A DNA stretch of 12,445 nucleotides from Rickettsiales bacterium (lineage in GTDB: Bacteria > Pseudomonadota > Alphaproteobacteria > Rickettsiales > JALZUV01): the NCBI GenBank assembly GCA_023301245.1, contig JALZUV010000275.1, forward strand, positions 1 through 12,445, read 5' to 3'. Under the pieces are notes generated by a model. It made no database searches. It saw only the letters and a program-made list of their open reading frames with translations, and was not told where the DNA came from. This document shows, in pieces, positions 1-7,316 of this stretch (position 1 is the stretch's first letter; each line of letters starts with the position of its first letter). The position numbers and the translations under genes were made by a program.

Positions 1-170
1 CTGAGGCAAAAGAAGAGAAGCCTAAGAAAACCCGTGGTCGCCCTCGCAAAAAAGCAGAAGATGACGCGCCAAAAGCGGAAAAAGCTGAAAAGCCGAAAGC
101 CGCTAATGACGAGCCAGCAGCACCTGCTAAGCCCAAACGTAGTGGCTGGTGGCAGAAGATTGTTGATTAG
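1..170 (+). CDS. rne: Ribonuclease E/G C-terminal tail (partial, 5' end outside window)
   Basis: An open frame enters from the left edge (first full codon at 3) and stops at TAG 168-170, giving 55 residues. The segment is low-complexity, rich in Lys, Glu, Ala and Pro, with an AT-hook-like RGRPRKK stretch, and ends in PKRSGWWQKIVD. Such a disordered, charged tail closing with a GWW motif is characteristic of alphaproteobacterial RNase E; in Caulobacter a C-terminal GWW-containing segment of RNase E docks PNPase in the RNA degradosome. The catalytic domains lie outside the window, so the identity is inferred from the tail and from the neighbour: as I recall, an M48 protease gene commonly follows rne in this class. 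Another protein with a disordered Lys/Ala tail is possible, but the GWW end argues for RNase E. Confidence 0.65.
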   Translation, partial: EAKEEKPKKTRGRPRKKAEDDAPKAEKAEKPKAANDEPAAPAKPKRSGWWQKIVD

Positions 171-211
171 TCACTAGTAAACTAGGCATCGCAGCCCTAT
201 ATTACGGGGGT

Positions 212-1543
212 ATGATACGTTTTTTACTTGCTGGTCTAATGGTTATGCTGCTTGTGCAGCCGGCTTCTGCATTTTCGCTCATTCGCGATGCGGAGACTGA
301 ACAACTGCTGCGCGATTACTCTAACCCACTTTTACGCGCTGCTGGGCTTGAACCTTCGACCGTTCGCATTTTTATCGTTAACGACCCTTCCATTAACGCT
401 TTCGTGGCAGGTGGAGCGAATTTATTTATTCACACAGGGCTAATTTTAGCATCCGATAACCCCAATATGCTTAAAGGCGTTATTGCTCACGAAGCGGGTC
501 ATATTGCTGGCGGCCATTTGGCACGCGGCTCAGAAGCGCTCGAAGATGCTCAACTTAGCACTATCCTCACCTATGTTCTTGGTGCGGCCGCTGGTTTGGC
601 AGGCGGCGGCGAAGCGGCGGCGGGGATTCTTTCTGCTGGCCAACATGTTACCCAGCGCAACTTACTTTCCTTCACCCGCGTGAACGAACAATCGGCTGAC
701 CAAGCCGCCCTCACTTATCTCGATGAGACAGGAGTTCCCGTTAGTGGGTTACTTGAGCTAATGGAAAAACTTCGCGCCAAAGAGCTAATCTACCGTGGGC
801 AGCTAGACCCTTACGCCCTCACCCACCCATTATCGAAAGAGCGTGTAGCCAATATTCGCGGGCATTTAATGCAAAAAGGTGAAGTGGGAAATGGCCTGTC
901 TCCAGCTGATATTGAGCGCTATGCGCGCGTGTCGGGGAAATTAAAAGGCTTCATCAACGACCCACAATTAACGCTTAATAATACGCCTGATACAAGCAGC
1001 GCCAATAAAATTGCACGTATTGTGGCCTATCATCGACAATCAAAAACCGAATTAGCGCTAAGCGAAATTTCGACTCTTCTAAAGGCCGAACCTAACAACC
1101 CTTATTTCATTGAACTTAAAGGACAAATATTAGCTGAAAACGGCCGCCATAAAAAAGCGCTACCTTATTACTTAAAAGCAGTTGAGCTAATTCCTGATAG
1201 CGGATTGCTGCGCACCGACTATGCACGTGCGCTGCTTTCGCAAACCACCCCCAATTACACGCTGGCCGCCAAGCATCTCAAACAAGCCAGCCTACAAGAT
1301 AGCACCAACTCGCTAACATGGCAGCTGCTAGGTCAATCGGAAGCTAAGCTGGGTAATAACGGCGCGGCTGCACTTGCCTATGCCGAAGCCTCGCTTTTAC
1401 GTAATGAAGCCGAACTTGCTCGCCGCTACGCCACCGAAGCGCTCGATAAATTACCAAAAAGTTCGCCCGCCTTGTTGCGCGCACAAGACGCTCGCGAAGA
1501 AGCCATTCGCCTACAGAAGAAAAAGAAAGAAAAGGCTTCATAG
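212..1543 (+). CDS. Periplasmic M48 metalloprotease with C-terminal TPR repeats, BepA (YfgC)-like
   Basis: A 443-residue secreted zinc protease. The signal peptide is at residues 1-20 (hydrophobic core, PASA then Phe). The M48 domain carries the zinc motif HEAGH at 93-97 and the third ligand Glu159 in NEQSAD. A THPLSKER segment near 204-211 matches the conserved HP loop after the active site. Residues about 265-430 are helical TPR-like repeats, and the protein ends in a Lys-rich stretch. E. coli BepA has this same architecture; there it degrades stalled LptD and helps mature LptD assemble in the outer membrane. The ATG at 212 is preceded closely by GGGGG (206-210), an unusually short spacing, but it is the start that yields a complete signal peptide. 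The Dsb gene follows 45 nt downstream on the same strand. Family assignment is secure; true BepA orthology is inferred. Confidence 0.9.
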   Translation: MIRFLLAGLMVMLLVQPASAFSLIRDAETEQLLRDYSNPLLRAAGLEPSTVRIFIVNDPSINAFVAGGANLFIHTGLILASDNPNMLKGVIAHEAGHIAGGHLARGSEALEDAQLSTILTYVLGAAAGLAGGGEAAAGILSAGQHVTQRNLLSFTRVNEQSADQAALTYLDETGVPVSGLLELMEKLRAKELIYRGQLDPYALTHPLSKERVANIRGHLMQKGEVGNGLSPADIERYARVSGKLKGFINDPQLTLNNTPDTSSANKIARIVAYHRQSKTELALSEISTLLKAEPNNPYFIELKGQILAENGRHKKALPYYLKAVELIPDSGLLRTDYARALLSQTTPNYTLAAKHLKQASLQDSTNSLTWQLLGQSEAKLGNNGAAALAYAEASLLRNEAELARRYATEALDKLPKSSPALLRAQDAREEAIRLQKKKKEKAS

Positions 1544-1588
1544 ATAAAATAACCACGCTACATTATTAGTAATAAATGGAGAGAAATT

Positions 1589-2365
1589 ATGAGTGAAACA
1601 GGAAAACTAGTCGTAACAGGCATTGCATGTTTAGCGCTAGGTGCAGTCGCTGCACAATATTTACCACTGGGCAATATTACAGGCAGCACCGCTGGCGTTG
1701 ATGAAAGCAAAGTTAAGGCGATTGTCGCCAGCTATATTGCTGACAACCCTGATAAACTAGTTGAATCTCTGCAAAGTCTACAGCAACGTGCAGCCGTAGA
1801 CCAACAACAGCAAATGCAAAAATCGGTACAAGACAACCTTGCCGCGCTGAAAGATTCCACAGACGCTCCTACCGCCGGTACTGGCGCTAGCGGCATCACT
1901 ATCGTTGAGTTTTTCGACTATAACTGCGGCTATTGCAAACGCATGGCAAACACGATGAAAACTGTGCTTGAAGCACATCCTGATATTAAGGTCGTGTTCC
2001 GTGAATTCCCAATTCTGTCGGAAACTTCACAGCTCGCGGCTCAAGCATCGCTTGCTATTTCTTACCTTAAGCCTGCAAAATATCTCGAATATCACATGAT
2101 GCTTATGCAGCATAAAGGCCAATATGATATTGCCGCGCTAAAGGACTATGCTGGCCAAGTGCAAGTTGATATTGCCGCCTTTGAAAAAGAGATGAATGGC
2201 GAGCGTGTAATGAAGCAAATTCAAAACGTGAATGATCTGGCAAACGCTAGTAATATCCAAGGTACTCCCGCCATTATCATCGGCGATGAATTAATCCCTG
2301 GAGCCGTTCCTTTTGCCGAAGTCGACAAACGTATCAAAGCGCTAAAAGCGAAAAAAGACTCTTAA
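1589..2365 (+). CDS. DsbA-family thiol:disulfide oxidoreductase, ScsC/Com1-like, membrane-targeted
   Basis: A 258-residue thioredoxin-fold protein. Residues 7-23 form a hydrophobic segment that could be an uncleaved anchor or a signal peptide (a possible cut lies near AVA-AQ). Residues about 37-90 form a Gln-rich helical region resembling the N-terminal oligomerisation domain of ScsC-type proteins. The thioredoxin-fold domain follows, with active site CGYC at 113-116 in the context FFDYNC, and a cis-proline loop at TP (226-227). It should oxidise or isomerise disulfides in periplasmic proteins. GGAGAG at 1578-1583, five bases before the ATG, is a strong ribosome binding site. It probably shares a transcript with the M48 gene, and that pairing fits envelope protein quality control. 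Oxidase versus isomerase activity cannot be decided from sequence. Confidence 0.9.
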   Translation: MSETGKLVVTGIACLALGAVAAQYLPLGNITGSTAGVDESKVKAIVASYIADNPDKLVESLQSLQQRAAVDQQQQMQKSVQDNLAALKDSTDAPTAGTGASGITIVEFFDYNCGYCKRMANTMKTVLEAHPDIKVVFREFPILSETSQLAAQASLAISYLKPAKYLEYHMMLMQHKGQYDIAALKDYAGQVQVDIAAFEKEMNGERVMKQIQNVNDLANASNIQGTPAIIIGDELIPGAVPFAEVDKRIKALKAKKDS

Positions 2366-2376
2366 GCGCTTTTCGC
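2336..2376. terminator. Possible bidirectional terminator hairpin over convergent stop codons
   Basis: Two alternative inverted repeats overlap the end of the Dsb gene and the end of the opposing gene: AAAGCGCT (2336-2343) with AGCGCTTT (2365-2372), and GCGAAAA (2348-2354) with TTTTCGC (2370-2376). Read on the minus strand the second stem is followed by TTTT; on the plus strand there is only a short T run inside the stem. The loops are long (21 and 15 nt), so this is a weak candidate. Confidence 0.3.
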
Positions 2377-3129
2377 AAACATTAGCTTCCACAACATCAC
2401 CAAGCGCGATTCCTGCGGGTTGAGCGCTAGGGTGATGGCAGGGTTTTGCTGCATCTTCGCCACTCGCCATTGAATGAATGGCACGGCGCGGGCAAGCATT
2501 GCATCTTCAGGCTTATTTAGGCGTTTGATAGTCTCTTCAATACGTCGGCTTAGCGTTTGAATAATATGATGAATATCATGGGTAATATCGCCTTCAGGCG
2601 CGAGTAAATTCACGCCATGTGCGGCCGCCACTTCTTCAGGAATAGCCGTATAGGTTTGGCTTAACTGATAACCCGTTGCCCATAGCAGCCCTTGCAAACT
2701 CCAGCAAAGCCCTAGCGCTCGCAGCCAATTGGTTTGTTCATCATTGTCAGCCAGCGCGGTCCAAAACCCACCGGTTGCTGTCGCATAAATATCGAGCGCC
2801 TTAATATCGGCAAAATGATAGCCTGTATCAATATCCGCCTCGCGCGCTTCAATGGCGGCCAGCAAAGGAGCAGTATCAAATTTCATTTCATGCAATGCTT
2901 CAACGACAGGATGTTTACGCGAAGTCTCAAGCGCTTCCATCCACCATTTTAGGCGAATAGCACCTGTGGCGAATTCAGTCGTTTCCGCCGCGCGCGAAAT
3001 TTCGACATTAAACGCGCCTAATACCCATAGTCTTTCTCGCTGTATTTGTGGTAAGCTAAGGCTTAACAAGTAGCGCGGGTAATCATGAGTGCGCAATAAT
3101 GTGCGACAATGCTGTAAATTTGCTTGCAT
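2362..3129 (-). CDS. Squalene/phytoene synthase family protein, NDUFAF6-like (non-canonical)
   Basis: A 255-residue all-helical protein of the squalene/phytoene synthase superfamily. It opens with HCRTLLRTHDYPRYLLSL, then AFNVEISRAAET (39-50), IRLKWWMEAL (58-67) and the GLLWATGYQLS region (147-157). These match the NDUFAF6 type, whose mitochondrial member is a complex I assembly factor. The Asp-rich DxxxD motifs that bind Mg-diphosphate in true squalene and phytoene synthases are absent at both expected places, so prenyl condensation is unlikely. I chose ATG at 3129; a TTG at 3159 would add ten residues (MFEFFRITAF), but then the gene would run into the start region of hpnE. No clear ribosome binding site is seen for either start. 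It is divergent from hpnE and shares its stop region (TTAA) with the Dsb gene. An unconventional HpnC/HpnD role remains possible but less likely. Confidence 0.75.
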   Translation of the reverse strand: MQANLQHCRTLLRTHDYPRYLLSLSLPQIQRERLWVLGAFNVEISRAAETTEFATGAIRLKWWMEALETSRKHPVVEALHEMKFDTAPLLAAIEAREADIDTGYHFADIKALDIYATATGGFWTALADNDEQTNWLRALGLCWSLQGLLWATGYQLSQTYTAIPEEVAAAHGVNLLAPEGDITHDIHHIIQTLSRRIEETIKRLNKPEDAMLARAVPFIQWRVAKMQQNPAITLALNPQESRLVMLWKLMFAKSA

Positions 3130-3159
3130 GAATGCGGTTATGCGGAAAAACTCAAACAA

Positions 3160-4374
3160 ATGCTAGGTTTATTCAACAATTCATTCAAACCACGCCACGT
3201 TCATGTGGTGGGCGCTGGCCTTTCAGGCTTGGCATGTGCGCTGCATTTACAAAGCAAAGGCGTGCCTGTAACACTCTATGAGGCCACCAATCAGGCAGGG
3301 GGGCGCTGCCGATCTTATGAAGATAAACAACTTGGCTGCACGCTCGATAATGGTAATCACCTTATTTTACGCGCCAATCGCGCCACGATAAAATACATTA
3401 AGCGGCTGCATAAATTCAATCAATTCCGCCCCTTCGCCAGCGAATATGCTTTTGCCGATGTCGTACAAAATAAACGATGGAAAGTAACCCCTCCCTTTGT
3501 GCCCGGCGGATGGCGAGGGTGGAAACTACTCACTGCCAGCGGTAATAAAACTGTCGAGCAATGTTTTGATACAGGCACGCATTTCTATCACGAATTTGTA
3601 GAGCCGCTTTGCTTGGCTGCACTCAACACTCACCCCAGATACGCCAGCGCAAAGCTGTTGCGCAATGTGTGGCTGCGTATGTTAATTCCCAGCTATGCCG
3701 ATTACCTGCAAATACGAACCGACTTTAACGCGGCTCTCATCACGCCTGCTCTCGCCAAGATTAAAAAAGTCGAGTTAATGCAACGCCTGCGCGGTATTGA
3801 GCTTGCCGATAATCGCATTGCCTCCCTACAATTTACCGAGTTTCGCCTAACAGTAAAAGACGATGAACGCGTAGTGCTAGCATTGCCACCCGAAGCTATT
3901 AGCGAACTTTTACCCACGCTTAACTTGCCACCACTCGAACATAACACCATTATCAACGGGCATTTTTTAGTGGATAGTAATTTGCTCAGCCCACGCTTAT
4001 TAGGGGTTATTAATAGCCCGCTACATTGGGTGTTTTTGAAAAGAAACATACTATCAACCACCACCAGCCACGGCGAAACTTCAGAACTTTATCAAACGAA
4101 AAATATAGCTGATACATTGTGGCAGGAAATTACTAAATGCTACCCCACTTTGCGCGACAGTCCCTTGCCGCCGCACCGCATCGTGACTGAAAAACGTGCA
4201 ACCATTGCTAGCACTGCGACCAACCTCGCTAAGCGCCCAAGCGCGCAAACCCCATACGAAAACCTCGCACTGGCTGGCGATTGGCTAGCCTCGCCCTACC
4301 CCGCCTGCATTGAAGCTGCTATTAAAAGCGGCACAAAAGCAGCGAAGGCGTGCTTGAAGCAACGGAAACAATAG
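3160..4374 (+). CDS. hpnE: FAD-dependent hydroxysqualene dehydroxylase-like oxidoreductase (HpnE family)
   Basis: A 404-residue flavoprotein of the phytoene desaturase/HpnE superfamily. The FAD-binding Rossmann motif GAGLSG is at 18-23 with the ribose-binding Glu41, followed by AGGRCRSY and DNGNHLIL, the alphaproteobacterial variant of HpnE's DNGQH motif. The C-terminal FAD contact LAGDWLASPYPACIEAAIKSG-type segment is complete. HpnE reduces hydroxysqualene to squalene in the HpnCDE route to hopanoids. The ATG at 3160 is preferred; an upstream TTG (3124) would add 12 non-family residues and overlap the divergent gene. The site GCGGAAA lies rather far upstream. No canonical hpnC or hpnD is in the window, so the pathway role depends on genes elsewhere, or on the atypical synthase-like neighbour. 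It heads a four-gene unit, with cysS 13 nt downstream. Confidence 0.8.
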   Translation: MLGLFNNSFKPRHVHVVGAGLSGLACALHLQSKGVPVTLYEATNQAGGRCRSYEDKQLGCTLDNGNHLILRANRATIKYIKRLHKFNQFRPFASEYAFADVVQNKRWKVTPPFVPGGWRGWKLLTASGNKTVEQCFDTGTHFYHEFVEPLCLAALNTHPRYASAKLLRNVWLRMLIPSYADYLQIRTDFNAALITPALAKIKKVELMQRLRGIELADNRIASLQFTEFRLTVKDDERVVLALPPEAISELLPTLNLPPLEHNTIINGHFLVDSNLLSPRLLGVINSPLHWVFLKRNILSTTTSHGETSELYQTKNIADTLWQEITKCYPTLRDSPLPPHRIVTEKRATIASTATNLAKRPSAQTPYENLALAGDWLASPYPACIEAAIKSGTKAAKACLKQRKQ

Positions 4375-4387
4375 GTTACAAGGCGAT

Positions 4388-5713
4388 ATGACATTAAGCC
4401 TACAAAACACCCTCACCCGCAAACGCGAAAAATTCACCCCACTCGATAAGAATAGAATCACCCTCTATGCTTGCGGCCCTACCGTGTATGATCGTCCACA
4501 TTTGGGCAATGCACGTGCCGTAGTGGTATATGATATTTTATTTCGCGCCCTACGGTTTATCTATGGCGAAAATGATGTAATTTACGCGCGCAATATTACC
4601 GATGTTGACGATAAAATTATTACCGCAGCCAATACACGCGGCATTAGTATTAACGAACTGACAACAGAAGTAACAGCAGCCTTCCACCACGATATTGCCG
4701 CGCTCAACTGCATTGCCCCCACGTTTGAGCCCCGCGCGACAGAATATATCGCGCAGATGATTGCAATGATTGAAAAACTCATCGCCAATGGCGTGGCATA
4801 TGAATCAAACGGGCATGTGTATTTTGATGTCACCTCTGATGAACAATATGGAAAACTTTCAGGCCGCAAAATTGAAGAATTAGTGGCAGGCTCGCGCGTG
4901 CAAGTAGCCCAAGCAAAAAACCATCCTGGCGATTTTGTATTATGGAAACCCGCTGACGATGAAGGCAGCAGTTTCGAAAGCCCTTGGGGCTTAGGCCGCC
5001 CCGGTTGGCACATTGAATGTTCTGCCATGAGCACTGATTTACTTGGCGAGACTTTTGATATTCATGGCGGCGGCGCAGACTTGAAGTTCCCCCATCACGA
5101 AAATGAAATTGCGCAAAGCTGCGGCGCAAATCCTGATAGCCAGTTCGCAAAATACTGGGTGCATAATGGCTTTCTCACCATTGATGGCGAGAAGATGAGC
5201 AAGTCGATTGGCAACTTCACCACCGTGCATGACCTGCTAGAAAAAGGCGTGAACGGCGAAACCATACGCCTTGCATTCCTGCAAACTAAATATAACGATC
5301 CGCTCGATTGGAACGAGAAACTACTCTCCGATTCTAAAAAAATGCTCGATAGTTGGTATCGAAAATTACAAAGCGAAGACGTTAAGGATGTCGTGCCACC
5401 CCAAGCTTTTATCGACGCTCTTTGCGAAGATATGAACCTGCCACTGGCCATCAGCCTAATGCATAAAGCCAGCGCCTCGCAGCTTAAAGCTATGGGCGAT
5501 ATTATAGGCCTTTTAAGCTTTGCCCCAGACACTTGGTTTAAAGGTGAAGCCTCTGACGCAGATGGCGAAATTCAAGAAAAAATTGATGCGAGAATTGCGG
5601 CAAAAAAATCCAAAGATTTCGCCACATCTGACCGCATTCGCCAAGAGCTAGAAGCCGCGGGCATTATTTTAGAAGATAAACGCGACGGCTCCACCGACTG
5701 GCGACGAGGCTAA
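4388..5713 (+). CDS. cysS: Cysteinyl-tRNA synthetase
   Basis: A 441-residue class I aminoacyl-tRNA synthetase that charges tRNA-Cys in the cytoplasm. All hallmark elements are visible: the HIGH-type motif PHLGN at 37-41, zinc ligands equivalent to those of E. coli CysRS (Cys29 in YACGPTVYD, Cys211 in HIECSAM, His236 and Glu240 in FPHHENE), and KMSKS at 269-273. The C-terminal DALR/anticodon-binding region ends in the family's usual acidic-to-basic tail (ILEDKRDGSTDWRRG). The length is slightly below the usual 460 or so, with no sign of truncation. The start ATG at 4388 has AGG four bases upstream (4381-4383). It sits 13 nt after hpnE and 4 nt before cimA, so co-transcription is likely. Confidence 0.97.
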   Translation: MTLSLQNTLTRKREKFTPLDKNRITLYACGPTVYDRPHLGNARAVVVYDILFRALRFIYGENDVIYARNITDVDDKIITAANTRGISINELTTEVTAAFHHDIAALNCIAPTFEPRATEYIAQMIAMIEKLIANGVAYESNGHVYFDVTSDEQYGKLSGRKIEELVAGSRVQVAQAKNHPGDFVLWKPADDEGSSFESPWGLGRPGWHIECSAMSTDLLGETFDIHGGGADLKFPHHENEIAQSCGANPDSQFAKYWVHNGFLTIDGEKMSKSIGNFTTVHDLLEKGVNGETIRLAFLQTKYNDPLDWNEKLLSDSKKMLDSWYRKLQSEDVKDVVPPQAFIDALCEDMNLPLAISLMHKASASQLKAMGDIIGLLSFAPDTWFKGEASDADGEIQEKIDARIAAKKSKDFATSDRIRQELEAAGIILEDKRDGSTDWRRG

Positions 5714-5717
5714 AAAT

Positions 5718-7316
5718 ATGACTCAAAAAGAACGTGTTTATTTGTATGATTCCACCTTGCGTGATGGCGCGCAGGCTCGTGGGGTTGATTTTTCGGCCTC
5801 TGACAAACAGGCAATTTCCATGCAGATGGATGCGTTTGGCATTGACTATATTGAGGGCGGTTGGCCGGGCGCTAACCCCAATGATGATTACTTTTTTGAT
5901 AATCCGCCGAAGCTGAAGAACTCAACCCTAACTGCCTTTGGCATGACGCGTAAAAAAGGCTGTTCGGCAGCGAATGACCCTGGCTTATCTGCCGTGCTAA
6001 ACGGTCATAAAGGCAGCGTTTGTATTGTTGGTAAAAGCTGGGACTTTCAAGTTGAAAAAGCCCTTCAAGTATCGTTGCAAGAAAACCTAAGCATGATTGC
6101 TGATAGCCTCGCCCACGCGAAATCGCAAAAGCGTGAAGTGATGTTTGATGCCGAACATTTTTTCGATGGCTATAAAGCAAATAAAAACTACGCACTTGAA
6201 GCACTCAATGCAGCGGCAGATGCGGGTGCCGATTGGCTCGTGCTATGCGATACTAATGGCGGCACTTTACCGCATGAGATTTTTGATATTGTGACAGAAG
6301 TTCGCAGCGCTTTACCGAAAGCACAGCTTGGTGTGCATTGCCATAATGACACCGAAAATGCAGTGGCCAATTCACTCGCAGCGGTGCGTGCTGGCGTGCG
6401 CCAAGTGCAAGGCACACTCAACGGGGTTGGCGAGCGTTGCGGTAACGCAAATTTAATCAGTATCATCCCCTCGCTCATGTTAAAAATGGGCTTTGAAACA
6501 GGGGTGAAAACCAGCGACCTTAGCAAGCTCACGAAGCTTTCGCGCTTCCTTGATGAACGGTTGAATCGCCCTGCTAACCCGCATGCTGCTTATGTAGGTG
6601 AAGCGGCGTTTGCGCATAAAGGCGGGCTGCATGTTTCCGCCATGGCGCGCGACAGTCGCACCTACGAACATATTACGCCCGAAACGGTGGGGAATGAACG
6701 GGTAATTTTAGTTTCTGACAAAGCAGGCCGCAGCAATGTGGTGAGCCGTTTGCAACAAATGGGCTTAAAGGATGAGGCGGAACATAAAGATCTACCGACA
6801 CTCATCAGCGAAATTAAAAAACGCGAAATGCAGGGCTATGCTTATGATGCCGCCGATGCGTCCTTTAATTTACTCGCCCGCCGTATGCTTGGCACCGTGC
6901 CAAAATACTTTGAGGTAGAAGGCTTTCGCGCGAGTGACGAACGCCGTCATAATGCCAAAGGCGAGCTGGTGAATGAATCGGAAGCAACGATGAAACTGGG
7001 CATTAAAGGTGAGCATATTATGACCGCCGCAGAAGGTAATGGCCCCGTAAATGCGCTCGATAGTGCGCTGCGAAAAGCGCTAGAAAAGCATTATCCAAAA
7101 GTAAAAGATGTGTCGCTGACCGACTATAAAGTTCGCATCTTAAGCCCGCAAGATGCAACCAAAGCTGTTACCCGTGTGATGATTGAAAGCCGCGATGAAA
7201 AAGGCAATATCTGGAGCACGATTGGTGTTTCGGCCAACGTCATTGATGCCTCGTTTAAGGCACTTTACGACTCGATTATTTATCACCTCATTAAAGAAAA
7301 AGTGAAACCGCTTTAA
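5718..7316 (+). CDS. cimA: (R)-citramalate synthase
   Basis: A 532-residue enzyme of the LeuA/HMG-CoA-lyase-like family. It condenses pyruvate with acetyl-CoA to give citramalate, the first step of the threonine-independent route to 2-oxobutyrate and isoleucine. The N-terminal TIM-barrel starts with YLYDSTLRDGAQ (8-19, catalytic Arg15 and metal-binding Asp16), has the metal-binding HCH at 207-209 and GERCGNANL at 238-246. A linker with FAHKGGLHVSA-type residues follows, then a C-terminal LeuA-type allosteric and dimerisation domain (about 385-530). The long EGGWPGANPNDD segment (46-57) is typical of CimA rather than of 2-isopropylmalate synthase. GAGG at 5706-5709, inside the end of cysS, serves as ribosome binding site for the ATG at 5718. 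Feedback inhibition by isoleucine is the family norm and is likely. Confidence 0.93.
   Translation: MTQKERVYLYDSTLRDGAQARGVDFSASDKQAISMQMDAFGIDYIEGGWPGANPNDDYFFDNPPKLKNSTLTAFGMTRKKGCSAANDPGLSAVLNGHKGSVCIVGKSWDFQVEKALQVSLQENLSMIADSLAHAKSQKREVMFDAEHFFDGYKANKNYALEALNAAADAGADWLVLCDTNGGTLPHEIFDIVTEVRSALPKAQLGVHCHNDTENAVANSLAAVRAGVRQVQGTLNGVGERCGNANLISIIPSLMLKMGFETGVKTSDLSKLTKLSRFLDERLNRPANPHAAYVGEAAFAHKGGLHVSAMARDSRTYEHITPETVGNERVILVSDKAGRSNVVSRLQQMGLKDEAEHKDLPTLISEIKKREMQGYAYDAADASFNLLARRMLGTVPKYFEVEGFRASDERRHNAKGELVNESEATMKLGIKGEHIMTAAEGNGPVNALDSALRKALEKHYPKVKDVSLTDYKVRILSPQDATKAVTRVMIESRDEKGNIWSTIGVSANVIDASFKALYDSIIYHLIKEKVKPL

Noticed and set aside
173..185. ACTAG direct repeat / CTAG inverted repeat after the RNase E stop
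   Set aside because: Too short, with no G/C-rich stem or T run, to call a terminator or recombination site.
2362..3129. Reading the minus-strand gene as a true phytoene or squalene synthase (carotenoid or hopanoid enzyme)
   Set aside because: Both Asp-rich substrate-binding motifs are missing and the N-terminal pattern fits the NDUFAF6 type.
5095..5532. Minus-strand open frame of 145 codons
   Set aside because: It is antisense to the well-supported cysS, with low-complexity Ser-rich translation and no domain; similar shadows at 4582-5034 and 3702-4064 were dropped for the same reason.
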